From the NCBI RefSeq assembly GCF_023053635.1, contig NC_086171.1, positions 18,122,006 to 18,186,005 of the forward strand: a stretch of 64,000 bases of DNA, read 5' to 3'. Below, in pieces: positions 29,201-38,748 of the stretch. Position 1 is the stretch's first letter; the number at the start of each line of letters is the position of its first letter. The translations under genes were made by a program, and so were the position numbers. The notes under the pieces were generated by a model. It was not told the origin of the DNA. It worked only from the letters and a program-made list of their open reading frames with translations, and made no database searches. The stretch is from Elgaria multicarinata webbii. Taxonomy: Eukaryota; Chordata; Lepidosauria; Squamata; Anguidae.

Positions 29201-32200
29201 CTGGAGCTTTTGTGTTTGTGGCACACTTCTGCCTTGTACTTAGGTTCTTGGGGAAATTACTTTTCTTTTAGCCTCACCAGTTTGCCTTCTGGAAAAATGG
29301 TTTTGTGCCTGGATTATGGCACCCATTTTTTGAATGGGTAAGCACACACCACCCCTCCAAAGGTTGCTATTTTGTGAGAGTATTCATGATACTCTCAAAA
29401 TTATAGATGTGTTCACCAACCAAAATGATTGGGATGTCCAAACGTAATCCTAATACTTTTAAGTGCCCTATTTCAGAAATATTCACATTAGATAGTGATA
29501 AACACGGTGTAAAATCGAACTTAGTTCATGCTGTAAGAGTTACAATAGTTTTAATTCCAGCTTTTATTATGATGCCAGGGTGACACTAAGCATTACTTTC
29601 TCCAGGCACCATCTTCCCCTGATAATGTCTTGCCAGGTCATTGGTAGATGCTTTACTGTCTGTGTCGTAAAAATCTGCAATGTTATTACCCACTCTAATT
29701 AAGCTATCGTTAAGTACTTTGGAATAGAATGATAGAAGAGGAATATCAGCAATAGTCTCATTTGAAGAAGGGGAAGAAAAGCAACATCTAAGTCAGTACG
29801 AAGAGCACAGTGGCAATTTAATCAACATACAAAATGCAAATCTATGTAAAGAACATTCAGCAAATTGACAAGGTAGTCAAAATGGTTTGATCTCAAATAT
29901 TAGATTTGCTCAATATAATTTAGACACACCCAAGTATCTAAAGAAGAAAGCATATACCTACCAGAACCTTATCATAGATTTTATCTTTAACTGTTATTGC
30001 AACGTTTTCTAATTCTTCATCAGTTATATCTTCAACCGGCCGGAATGAGCAGTATTTTGATGATCTTCTTCTTTTGGGGAGTCCCAAATTGCCCTATGAA
30101 AGAAACTCACTTCACCATGTCCTTTGTACTCCACTTACGTTACAAGTTTCAATTTTGAGAGCACACAAGAACCCAAAGCAAAATCAGGCCCACTACATTT
30201 AGACTCAGTGCTGCTCATACGCAGATAAAGATGGCAATCCTTGTAAGGCTGAAGCAGGCTTCCCCAACTCCCATCAGCCCAAACTAGCATGGTTAGGGGT
30301 CAGGAATGCTGGGAGCTGCCATCCAAAACATTAAAAAAAATACCTCGCATGTTATGAGCAATTTAGGACTACAATCTAGCACATCAGTAGGAAACCACAT
30401 TTCGTGATTATCCCAGGAAGTGTAACTGTGATGATGGTGTCCAGTCCTTAGTACTTTCCTGATATGTCTATACTTTACATTGCAGTAAGGTTGGAAATCA
30501 CAGTGCTGAAGACCCTGGTGTGCCAATCTTTTAATTCAGATTGGTGCCAGTTTTCAAACTACAAAACTATCTCCCTTTCTTTCCTTCAGTTTTACTTTTA
30601 ACATGCCCTTCTTTCTTTTAGACAGCTGGAAGCCCTTTGTCTTACACCATCCATCTAACTCTACCTATTTCCCCCAGGATGTGCTTGCCATATTCTAGAA
30701 CAAAACTGTCAAGAATATATTTAGACTGCATGGGCATGTTAATGACATTGCTTTAGCACACTAAATAGCCACTGGGTTTCTTAAACTAGATTTTTTACTT
30801 TCTACTCTCCTGTCCTCGTTAAGTATTTTATGAGATTGTTATTGATGATGATGCTATAAACAACATATAAACATTGAAAAGCTAAAACAGACATGTACCC
30901 CTTTTAGTCTTTTTTTTAAAAGTTTCTGTTGTCTGTAACTGTTAAGTTGTTCTGCAAATCTGACAGCAGTTGCAGTGAAGTTTTCCAAGGCAAATTTCTC
31001 TGGTGGACGAGCATTCCTGGTTGGGTTAGTACGGCGCACTATCTGGCCTTCCGAAAACGTCCTCCTTGGTGTTTTCTTCTGTTTCTAGGGAGGAAAGAAC
31101 AGAGCTTTCATGAGTACTCTTGTGTGATCTGGTCACGTGCTGGCTGATTTACATAATTACCCTCGCAGGGCAGGTTTTCATGTGGTCCGAAAGGGTGTCT
31201 TGTTGGGGTGGCTAACAAAGCACCCAGAATCCATGGCCTGTTGTAGGGTTGAGCCACCCTCACCAGATTTGGCCAATATGCCAAGCTGCAGCAGTGGGGG
31301 CTTGGATTGGTAACTTGGTGCCTGTGGGTACCGCAACTCACTGTGGCTGATAAGCCATGGTGGGCCGCAGTGATAATTTGAACCAGGTTAATGCCTCAAA
31401 AGAAGCAGCCCTTAGATACCCATACTGTTTCACTTCAGAAAAGGGACGAGTCCTACCAAAATATTTATGCACTGATACTTACAGGAGTTGAGGGAGGGCT
31501 TTTCACTGGAAATAGGTCAGGTATAGAATTCAGTTCTGCTAATAACTGGGCAAGCTGAAAAGAGGAAAATGACAGTGTATAAATTGGGCAATATTTAAGA
31601 TACACATTCAATACTTCCTAGTAGCCATTTTATCTATGATCAGATTCATTTTCTTAGTGTGTTGTGGCTAGATTATCAATAATAAAATTGCAACAGAGAT
31701 TTAAACGTAAGTACACAGATTTATGCAAATTTTCAATATTAAGTACTTTTAAAGCTTTGCATGTAAAACTCTCCAGCGTAAAAGGGTTTGGGCTTTAATT
31801 TCAAGACAGAGTATTACAAATTCAAGTTAATAATTTAGTGCTTCTTAAAAGGCGTGAGGAACTTTAAATGTAAGTTATAGCAATATATGTATATATGTAT
31901 AGTAGATGTTTCCATTAACCATAGTTAAAACTAACTGCAGTTTGTCTGGATTCAGATGTCACAACAACCTAGTTAATTTAAAACAGAGGTCAACTTAAGA
32001 GCCATGCTAGTGGCCAACCAGCTGTCGACCAGGGAAGCACAAGCAAGACACGCTGCAACAGCACCCTCCCATCTATGTTCCCCAGCAACTGGTGTATATA
32101 GGCTTACTGCTGAGGCAGCATTCCAATCTCCTTGTTGCTGCCTGAGGCTCAGTCTCATAACATTAAACCATAATTTAAGGTGCAGTCCTATCCAGATAGT

Positions 32201-35200
32201 TGACATCCTCCAAACTTGGAGGCTACCAAGTATCCAATGCAGAGCTCCAGCCATCCTGCATTTCTGCTAGACAAGTGATTTTGCCCATCTAGCAGCAGCA
32301 CCTCGGAGGTGCTGCCTGGTGGGCATAGGATTGCTCTCCCCATCTTACTTCTGAATGTTTCCATTAGCAGTTCCTTCCAGGCTCAATTCAGGGTGCAGAT
32401 TGTTAGCTTTCAAGGCCTCCACAGCCTAGGCCCAGCATACACAAAGGAAAACCTCCACCTATATATTCCTCACCTTAAACTAAATGCATGGACAACAGGC
32501 TCCTCTGAGGGCCTTCTTTTAGAGGGGTCTGGTACTAGTGTGCACACGGTTGGGCATTCTTGGTGGTGGTCATTTTATGAACAGCCCTCCCAGAAGAGGT
32601 CCACCAGTTCTTTTCCTTGTTGGGATTTCATCACAGTGAAGATTTTTTTTTGTTCCATAAAGCTTTTTCAGTTTGATTTTAATGAGTTGTGTATTTTGTG
32701 CATTATATTTGTTTTATCTTCGGTTCTGTGCAGTACCATGAGCATTTGATTTCAAAATCAGTCTGATAAGTAAAGACAAATCAAATTGAAAGAGAACATG
32801 CTTACTTTTTGGTCTAGAATTGTGATGCACACAGCAGCCTTCAATCCTTGTAGTTTGCATTAATACCAAGAAAAACCAAGAATGCTGAAATATACCTTTA
32901 CAGTTAGTGTGTGACAATGCCGTTTGCATGCCAGTTCTTACCATGGCTTTATTTTCTTTGATATTCATGGCTCTTTTGAGCAGTGCACTAGAGCTTTCAT
33001 CTGGTGCCTCTTTAGCATCTTCCCCAGACCCTGAAGAAGTTTCCTGACCTGTTGTGCCCCATGTTTTATTAGTTTTGGTTTGGGTAAGAGAGCGTGGGTG
33101 TTTACTGTCCGTTAAGCAGAACTTGGAAGAAGTCTTCTCAGCAGATCTCTTGGTAGGAAATTGCAATGCTACACGAAAGCCGAAGCTCCTTCTCTTAGAG
33201 AGATCTTTTGCCCTGTCTTCTTCTTCTTCTTCTTCTTCTTCTGCCGCCATTAAAGATAAAGGGCCACTCTCCAGATCTGATTCCACTGCCTAAAAACAGA
33301 ATGAATGAAACAGCCTACGTTATAGTTACTTCAAGATCATGCAGAAAAACTAATTTTTCATTTTCCTCATTCACACAGGCCCTATAGAAAAGGAATCTTA
33401 AAAAAATACATACAATCTGATTTTTAATCTACATGGATACATTTCATATAAACTGTCCAAGACGGCCTTAGCCATAGGAACGGATTACTCCTTGGGTGCA
33501 CTGCAATTAAGCAAGGCATAGGTGGCCACCATCTGCGTAAGAGAGCCAAGAATATTATAATCAAAACGTTTTCAGCTTTAGACAAAAATATGAGGGCTGA
33601 TTTAAGGTCAAATCTGAATCACTGCAAAGTCTCCACTTACTTCAGAGGTACCAGATTTTGTCTAAAGTACAACAGAAAACACATTATAGAAATTACAGCT
33701 GTGTGCACAGAACTAACTTGCAATGCACACTACTGCTGCATCCTATCCCAGACTTACTTTTGCATAGATATACATAGAATTGTGCTAGAAGAAATAATCC
33801 CAGATCAGGGATGACAGCTCAGTTATAGAGCGCATTCTTTGCATGCAGATGGTCCCAGGTTCAATTCCTAGTATCTCGTTAAAAAAGGAGCAGGTTGCAG
33901 GTTTTGCAGAAGACCTCTGGCCTTAGATTCTGGAGAGTTCAAACTGGTCTCCAAATTATTATTATTGTTGTTGTTGTTGTTGTTATTATTATTATTAGCC
34001 ATTTTTGTTACCTTCACTGCAAAAACCATGATGGCAAGCTCATTCCCATGCAAAGGTAATGATGGAAGCCCCAAGCTACATGAGAGAAGCCAACACTGTA
34101 AGCCAACACTTTTGTTAATTAGCCCAACACTATAACTGGAAGGAGACACAACACTGACACTTCTCATGGAGTCTGGGGTGTCTGATGTTATATTTGTGGC
34201 ACAGGAAGGAGCCCTGTTGTAGCTCCTGAATCTCAATGCTATGCAAAAGTATTTCTTAAAACAAGCAAATGGGCAAATGTATATGTCACCAGCAGCAACC
34301 ATTCCAAAAGGCTGTACTGAAAGGAAAGCAGGGCCATTCTACCAGCCCTACTGAAAGAATTGATTTTTTCCTTTTCCTTCCCCATCCTCTTTTCCTTGTG
34401 TGTCATGTCTTTTTAAATTGTAAACCTGTCTTATTTTACAGATTATTTGCAAGCTGCTCCATGGGAGCATTTTTATCTTAGGAGTTTTAACTTCAAAATC
34501 AAATAATGAAGGCAAATGCTATGGAAATGTGCTTTGCACCTCCATATCTTACTCGCAACTTACTTCATGCTCATTTGAAGAAAATCCTTCAAATGCTTCA
34601 TTTTCTGAATCCGTGTCTTCTGTGAAAATCTCTCTCAGTTCCTCAGTTAGGTACGTGGGCTGAAAATGAATGTCCTGCAACATCAAGCATAAATACACAT
34701 GATTCCCAATATGCATGGAAGCACAAAATATAAAGTGAACTATTAAACAAATAGATGTGGAGATGGGAAAAAATATAAGATGCTGCTGAAGGAAAGTGGT
34801 GGATAAATAATAATGGGTAAAACAAACGAGATCATTCAAGTGGGCAATTTTCTTCTCCATTCGGAAAATGCAACACTTTCCTTCGATGCCACTGAGGTGC
34901 TTTTGAAAGACTCATATACCATAAAACTTTGGAGAATCGCAATAGTTTATTTGAAAGCATTTCTCTCATTTTCCTTCACTACTACTTCCTCTCATGCAAG
35001 ACTCAAAGTGACCTTTCATACAATTGCACTTCACTAGGTATCTTTATTCCCACTTTTCTCTGCCTTTCCTTTCCTAAATGTAATTATACACTTCTTTATA
35101 TTGAGATAATATAAGTGAAAATCAGATACAATAGATGAGTGGGGAAAAAACTTTGAGGGAAAAATCGTTCTACACACCAAATCAAATTCTGTGAATTATT

Positions 35201-35284
35201 AAAGATAATTGGAGGGAGTTCTCAGTAAAATTACTTTCTTTTGTTGATAGGTACAGTGCAGCTGCTTAGAAGGGGGTAGACCAT

Positions 35285-35333
<49 letters not shown>

Positions 35334-36822
35334 GGGAAGTTACTTTAATGGGAAACTGTATGGCTGAAACAAACTGAAACTAGTGTACTTCATGTCTACA
35401 TTACGACTTTCCTTGGCAGACTTGGAACAGGCCTTTTTCAAACAGAGGTGGAAGGTCAGGTGTGAGCTGGTCCCAGTTGCAGCAGGGACTTCTCCTGATA
35501 GTAGTATTTGTAGGGTTGCTGTAGTTAAGGGGAAGACTGAGTGGAAAGAGGCTGCTATCCAGGTCCTCCTTCAGCCAACAATGTCAGAGGATTAGCACCA
35601 ACGGCCCATCAACTCTAAGGGTTGCTGCTGTTAAATGCCAGATGAATTGCAAAAAAAAGCCTGCTATCATTCAGGATTAGGAGTCTCATTGGGCTTGTGT
35701 CACCTGGTTGGATGTAGCAGGGGTCCTACCTTGTCAATGTTCAATCTGGTCTTCAGTAAGGTACCAACAGAAGGGTGTTAATGGTGGCCCCCTGACTGAT
35801 TCTCCTGCTATGCATCCCATCTGTCAGACCACTTATGTGGAATACATGTACTGGATGTTGGGCATGTGAGGAACTGGAGCTTGGATGTCATCAGTGACAG
35901 TTGCAGATTGGTGCCCACATGGAATCCGTATTAGGCTGAATGACAGCCAGTAAGCTGAAGACCTTAATCCTACACACACTTACCTGAGAGTAAATGCCAC
36001 TGAATTTGATGGGACTTACTTTTGAGTAAGCATACATTGGACTGCAATGTGAGTTGCTAATGGTGGGTGATCATGCTGATGTTGCAGTAGGCCTTCAGCT
36101 TGTTCTAGACAGACCCTCCCTCTTGAAGAATCAGGTTCCAGACTAAAAATACCTGACTGTGCTGCTTGCATTCTTCAAGAACTGCCTATTTCCTATGTCA
36201 GATGGTACACTACTGTGTATCCTCTCCACCATAATGGATGCTCTAGTAATCTCTAGTTCAGACTACCGCAACCTGCTCGGTCAGAACTCCTTAAATCTCC
36301 ACAGTAGATTTAGATCAAAGAGAAATGAATTTAAGATCTACCTTTGCAACGAACAAGTTACTATCTTTCAGCACTTTCATGTCTCATTTACTTCAGTAGG
36401 AGATTGTTAAGAACTTGCTTTAAATCTTGCACTGAAATCGATGAGCCTTAACAGTGCTTAACTTTCATTGGATTGCAGAACAGTTATGAATAGCAACTGT
36501 ACAATGCAAAAAGGAAAATACTCTTCGTTCTGAATGGGTATTTCATTTTTAGAAAACTATTCCGGAAGGGGAAAAAAAACAGATTTCAGCTTTGACCATA
36601 GGTAAATATAGTGCTTTTCTCTATGTTTATAGGAAGTTTTACTAGATAGAAACTTATGTATAATTTGTTACAAGATTTGCCTACCATTTTTCTTGACTCT
36701 AACGAATCAAAACTCTCACAGCTGTCCTCCATTGATAGTGTTTCCATGGGAACATCAGCTCCAAAACCAAGAAAGTCTTCATCATCACTTGGGGCATTAA
36801 ATATATCTGCCAATTTGAGCAT
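26268..36822 (-). CDS. CDCA7L: CDCA7L coding region, nine exons (overview)
   Basis: Cell division cycle associated 7-like (JPO2/R1/RAM2), a nuclear protein. Minus-strand coding exons: 36822-36685, 34659-34564, 33289-32942, 31554-31483, 31084-30899, 30093-29962, 28046-27897, 27711-27575, 26298-26268; 429 residues against 454 in human. Known biology: the protein binds MYC and, through two EXEXFXGF-type motifs, the integrase-binding domain of LEDGF/p75. Here these motifs are DDEDFLGF (residues 13-20) and ENEAFEGF (65-72). The acidic middle contains a Glu run, residues about 240-265 carry the conserved [12 protein letters not shown] block, and residues 328-397 form the cysteine-rich 4-CXXC domain (CHQC, C342, C347, CGPC, CPPC, CNC, C390, C397) shared with CDCA7. 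All introns are GT-AG and all but the last are phase 0. Confidence 0.95.
26299..27574. other. CDCA7L last intron
   Basis: 1.28-kb intron. A GC-richer, possibly repeat-derived block spans about 26935-27360. It ends with GATTGCCTACCCATGATCTA, the complement of a GGGTGGGCAA-type MITE end like that at 12733. Its left end is not found. Confidence 0.4.
27575..27711 (-). CDS. CDCA7L: CDCA7L coding exon 8 (zinc-binding, second half)
   Basis: 137 bp: [45 protein letters not shown] and two bases of a split Ser codon. [14 protein letters not shown] is almost invariant between CDCA7 and CDCA7L. Acceptor TTTCCTTTAAG, donor GTAAGG. Confidence 0.96.
27897..28046 (-). CDS. CDCA7L: CDCA7L coding exon 7 (zinc-binding, first half)
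   Basis: 50 codons, phase 0. Encodes [40 protein letters not shown] and [10 protein letters not shown]. The Cys pairs CHQC and CGPC belong to the 4-CXXC domain (zf-4CXXC_R1). The equivalent region of paralogue CDCA7 holds the R and G residues mutated in ICF syndrome type 3. Confidence 0.96.
28047..29961. other. CDCA7L intron between coding exons 6 and 7
   Basis: 1.9-kb AT-rich intron. The plus strand has an open frame at about 28593-28961, but it has no recognisable domain and no conservation I can see. No repeats recognised. Confidence 0.5.
29962..30093 (-). CDS. CDCA7L: CDCA7L coding exon 6
   Basis: 44 codons, phase 0, acceptor TTTCATAG, donor GTAGGT. Encodes [20 protein letters not shown], then [20 protein letters not shown] and DKVL, matching human [24 protein letters not shown] is a likely nuclear localisation signal. 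Confidence 0.95.
30257..30330. mobile_element. Palindromic MITE remnant, AACTCCCA family
   Basis: GGCTTCCCCAACTCCCATCA and AATGCTGGGAGCTGCCATCC in a partial inverted arrangement, within the intron between coding exons 5 and 6. Confidence 0.5.
30899..31084 (-). CDS. CDCA7L: CDCA7L coding exon 5
   Basis: 62 codons, phase 0. The acceptor is CCTCCCTAG, chosen over an AG six bases further in because of its better pyrimidine tract. Encodes [40 protein letters not shown] and a basic end [12 protein letters not shown]. The donor GTACAT is unusual but keeps phase 0 into the next exon. Confidence 0.92.
31483..31554 (-). CDS. CDCA7L: CDCA7L coding exon 4
   Basis: 24 codons, phase 0, acceptor TTTTCAG, donor GTAAGT. 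Encodes [20 protein letters not shown] then PSTP. With the end of the previous exon it forms the conserved leucine-rich segment [24 protein letters not shown]. Confidence 0.94.
31905..32190. mobile_element. Retroposon fragment inside a TIR element
   Basis: Outer sequence TTAAAACTAACTGCAGTTTG (about 31924) and CATTAAACCATAATTTAAGG (32160-32181) resembles the two ends of the 4317-4510 MITE. Between them, about 31990-32110, reads CAAGACACGCTGCAACAGCA and CCCAGCAACTGGTGTATATA, the retroposon family seen at 44406-44605. Best read as one element interrupted by another. Confidence 0.5.
32385..32760 (+). mobile_element. Decayed L2 LINE C-terminal fragment
   Basis: Translation shows [20 protein letters not shown], the counterpart of FKALNGLGPGYLKECLLPYV in the 42-kb L2 copy, followed by a worn tail. 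It lies in the intron after CDCA7L coding exon 3 and runs up to about 180 bp from that exon. Confidence 0.6.
32942..33289 (-). CDS. CDCA7L: CDCA7L coding exon 3 (acidic region)
   Basis: 116 codons, phase 0, acceptor TTTTTAG, donor GTAAGA. Starts [20 protein letters not shown], has seven consecutive Glu then [20 protein letters not shown] and [12 protein letters not shown], and ends [17 protein letters not shown]. It matches human VVESDLSDD, RRSSIGLRVAFQFPTKK and [15 protein letters not shown]. The Glu run is a pure (GAA)n tract and may vary in length. Confidence 0.94.
33808..33952 (+). mobile_element. tRNA-type SINE
   Basis: Starts GGATGACAGCTCAGTTATAG (A-box like) and has GGTTCAATTCC (33858-33868), a good pol III B box, 40 bp downstream. 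A non-tRNA body with AGCAGGTTGCAGGTTTTGCA follows, then a (TTG/ATT)n tail. The structure is typical of tRNA-derived SINEs. Confidence 0.7.
33953..33998. repeat. Trinucleotide microsatellite (ATT/GTT)n
   Basis: ATTATTATT then (GTT)n then (ATT)n, directly following the SINE at 33808 and probably born from its tail. Confidence 0.85.
34564..34659 (-). CDS. CDCA7L: CDCA7L coding exon 2
   Basis: 32 codons, phase 0, acceptor TTTTCAG, donor GTAAGT. Encodes [20 protein letters not shown] then [12 protein letters not shown], matching human YFTEELRRIFIEDTDSETED. FEGF is the second LEDGF/p75-binding motif. It lacks the few residues (QDVRFHS in human) before YFTEEL. Confidence 0.94.
35287..35331. repeat. 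(CA)n microsatellite, about 22 units
   Basis: Uninterrupted AC dinucleotides. Length and purity suggest it is polymorphic. Confidence 0.95.
35962..36059. mobile_element. Palindromic MITE, CAATCCTATG family
   Basis: CCTTAATCCTACACACACTT, CCTGAGAGTAAATGCCACTG, GATGGGACTTACTTTTGAGT and GCATACATTGGACTGCAAT: two facing arms typical of a very common squamate short repeat. Confidence 0.65.
36130..36330 (+). mobile_element. Worn L2 LINE fragment
   Basis: Translation around 36205-36280 gives [18 protein letters not shown], the decayed counterpart of ATVIHALITSRLDFCNAL in the 42-kb L2. Boundaries unclear. Confidence 0.45.
36685..36822 (-). CDS. CDCA7L: CDCA7L first coding exon
   Basis: 46 codons, ATG at 36822-36820 immediately after an AACAG acceptor. 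Encodes [20 protein letters not shown], then [20 protein letters not shown] and ESRKM; donor GTAGGC. Human has extra N-terminal residues before [17 protein letters not shown]. An in-frame TGA lies three codons upstream of this ATG in genomic sequence. The FLGF motif is the first LEDGF/p75-binding site of the family. Confidence 0.93.
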
Positions 36823-36959
36823 CTGTTTTCAGTTCATAAAGGGAAATGGAAGATAAAGTTAGTCATAGAAGTAATAATTCTCATAATAACACTGGCACAT
36901 TAGTAACTTACTACTCAGCTCCATTGCACATACACAATACACATGAAAACGTAACATTT

Positions 36960-37080
36960 TATTTTTAATTAATATTATTGTGTTTTTATTATTTTTATAT
37001 TACTTATAAGCTGCTTTGGCAGGATTTGTATCCTGGAAGGTAGCATATAAATAATTATAATAAATAAATAAATAACCTGA
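36960..37080 (+). mobile_element. LINE 3' tail, L2/CR1-like
   Basis: TATAAGCTGCTTTGGCAGGA then AAGGTAGCATATAAATAATT and (AATA)n, the pattern of a 5'-truncated LINE tail. Confidence 0.55.
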
Positions 37081-37845
37081 AGCAGAGTGAGGGTGATTCA
37101 GGTTGCAAAGCACCTCACACCTACTCATGAGTAAGGACCGGTGTTCAATAATCTTGCTCACCTCCCTCAACCTGACAAAAGAGAAGCTGGTCTCCAGCAA
37201 GTAAGAATCTAAACCTGGAGCTACAGGCAGAGGCAAGCTAACATGCCTCTGCCCTCTCCAGTTCCATGCTGAAGGGTGGAAGCTGAACCCATGGCCCATT
37301 AGCTTGGCTCTGTGCCCTAGCTAAGAGCACCCACTGGATGCAGGGCCAGAACAGTTCTGAGCTGCTGGCAGGGTAGCTTCTTTTCTGCACATACACACAC
37401 ACTCACTCCAGGCTTAGAGCTGGATAAAGGAGCGAATTTTTCCCTGACCTCATGTCATTTTCAGGCATAGCATGATGCCAGAAACAACTCTGCTCCTTAA
37501 GTTCTGGCAACACATTTTGGGACGGTTTCCAGTAGCCAAAGGTTGCTAATCCCTGGCACGAATTAGCTATATGCTAGTTTTCACCCATAACATACATAAA
37601 GTTGGTCTTTTAAGATTGTATGAGTAACCTTAATTTTGCCCAGCGGGATAGCTCAAAGCACTAAAAGGCAAGAGCCTGCAAGACTCTATAGCAGAGATTT
37701 TAAACTTAAGAATGTTTCAAGTAGAATCTTAAAATTTCCTCTGACAGTTTGCTACCCAGAAATGACTATTTATTTATTACATTTATATATATTTTCCCAC
37801 TAAAAAAAGTTCTCAATGCAAGGATCTTCTTCAGAACGTTTGGTT

Positions 37846-38055
37846 AGATCCAGATTTAAACAGGATCAACTGCATTGTTGGAAATGGATTTCCTTGCCTC
37901 CTCCTTTCCATAGCGGCCCCTCCAACCCTCTAAAATGCTATGCAGAAAGTCAGTTGACCCTGCTGAACGGGGTGAGCTGTTGTGGTGAGAAATCCCCCAA
38001 AATCTTCCTCAAGCGGAATCCTTCCTCTTGAGGAAAAAGATCCTGAATCCAACCC
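37846..38055. mobile_element. Possible TIR element with GATCCAGATTTAA / GATCCTGAATCC ends
   Basis: TTAGATCCAGATTTAAACAG at the left and AAAAGATCCTGAATCCAACC at the right. It shares CCCCTCCAACCCTC, AATCCCCCAAAATC and GAATCCAACCCCTTATAT-like segments with the sequence flanking the L2 insertion (38749-38830 and 42380-42470). Confidence 0.4.
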
Positions 38056-38559
38056 CTTATATTTCAAAAACATCCCCTTCAGATGGGACTTTTGGTTCAG
38101 GAACTTTATTAAACTAATCAAATATATGAACATAACTTTACTATTTTGGAAATGTAGCTGGTATGCATTGCTGCTGCAGTTCACAAATGTCTAAGAAGGA
38201 ATATCACTTGTATATTCCTCAAACTCTATTCACCACCTGGGAAAACCTGTGTAGAAATGAGTACAGTATAAATATGCAAAATAGACAGGAGACCTCGTCC
38301 AAGTGACAGACAAGTTACTAATATATGTCAGGGAAATGCTTGGTTGTCCATTCAATCATAATCCTGCACATAACATTTACATTTGGTAGTACAAGACCAC
38401 GAGTGAAATCATAATAAGGCAAAACCTTGCCAAAAAAAGGCCAGGTTATTCTTCAACATGAACAGAGCCTAAAAAAAAGATGATCCAGGAATACTACTTG
38501 TTATGGTAAATGGCCTAGGAAAGTATATTGGTTGTTGCAAAGAGCTTTTGAATTTTGTA

Positions 38560-38606
38560 AGGCCGCCATGAGGCCCAGAATTGGGCAAAAGGCGGGATAC
38601 AAATAA

Positions 38607-38643
<37 letters not shown>

Positions 38644-38645
38644 TT
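38560..38645 (+). mobile_element. LINE 3' tail with (AAT)n
   Basis: AAGGCCGCCATGAGGCCCAG then AAAGGCGGGATACAAATAAA and (TAA)n to 38643; a short truncated LINE tail. Confidence 0.6.
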
Positions 38646-38748
38646 AAAACAAGTCCACAGGAATTGCTAGCCCCTAAAATGTTTTACTAGCCCACCTTAT
38701 TATATATATTAATAGTGATCTTGGTTCTTTGTCTGCCAGTTCTTAGGA

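Larger units (their letters stand above)
34660..36684. other. CDCA7L intron between coding exons 1 and 2
   Basis: 2.0-kb intron with a long (CA)n at 35287-35331, a CAATCCTATG-type MITE at 35962-36059 and a worn L2 fragment near 36130-36330. Confidence 0.6.

Noticed and set aside
33808-33880. Possible functional tRNA gene
   Set aside because: Only A and B boxes are present; no cloverleaf acceptor or anticodon arms, and a SINE body follows.
33868-34302. 144-residue minus frame with poly-Asn
   Set aside because: The Asn run is the (ATT/GTT)n tail of a SINE read in frame; no coding evidence.
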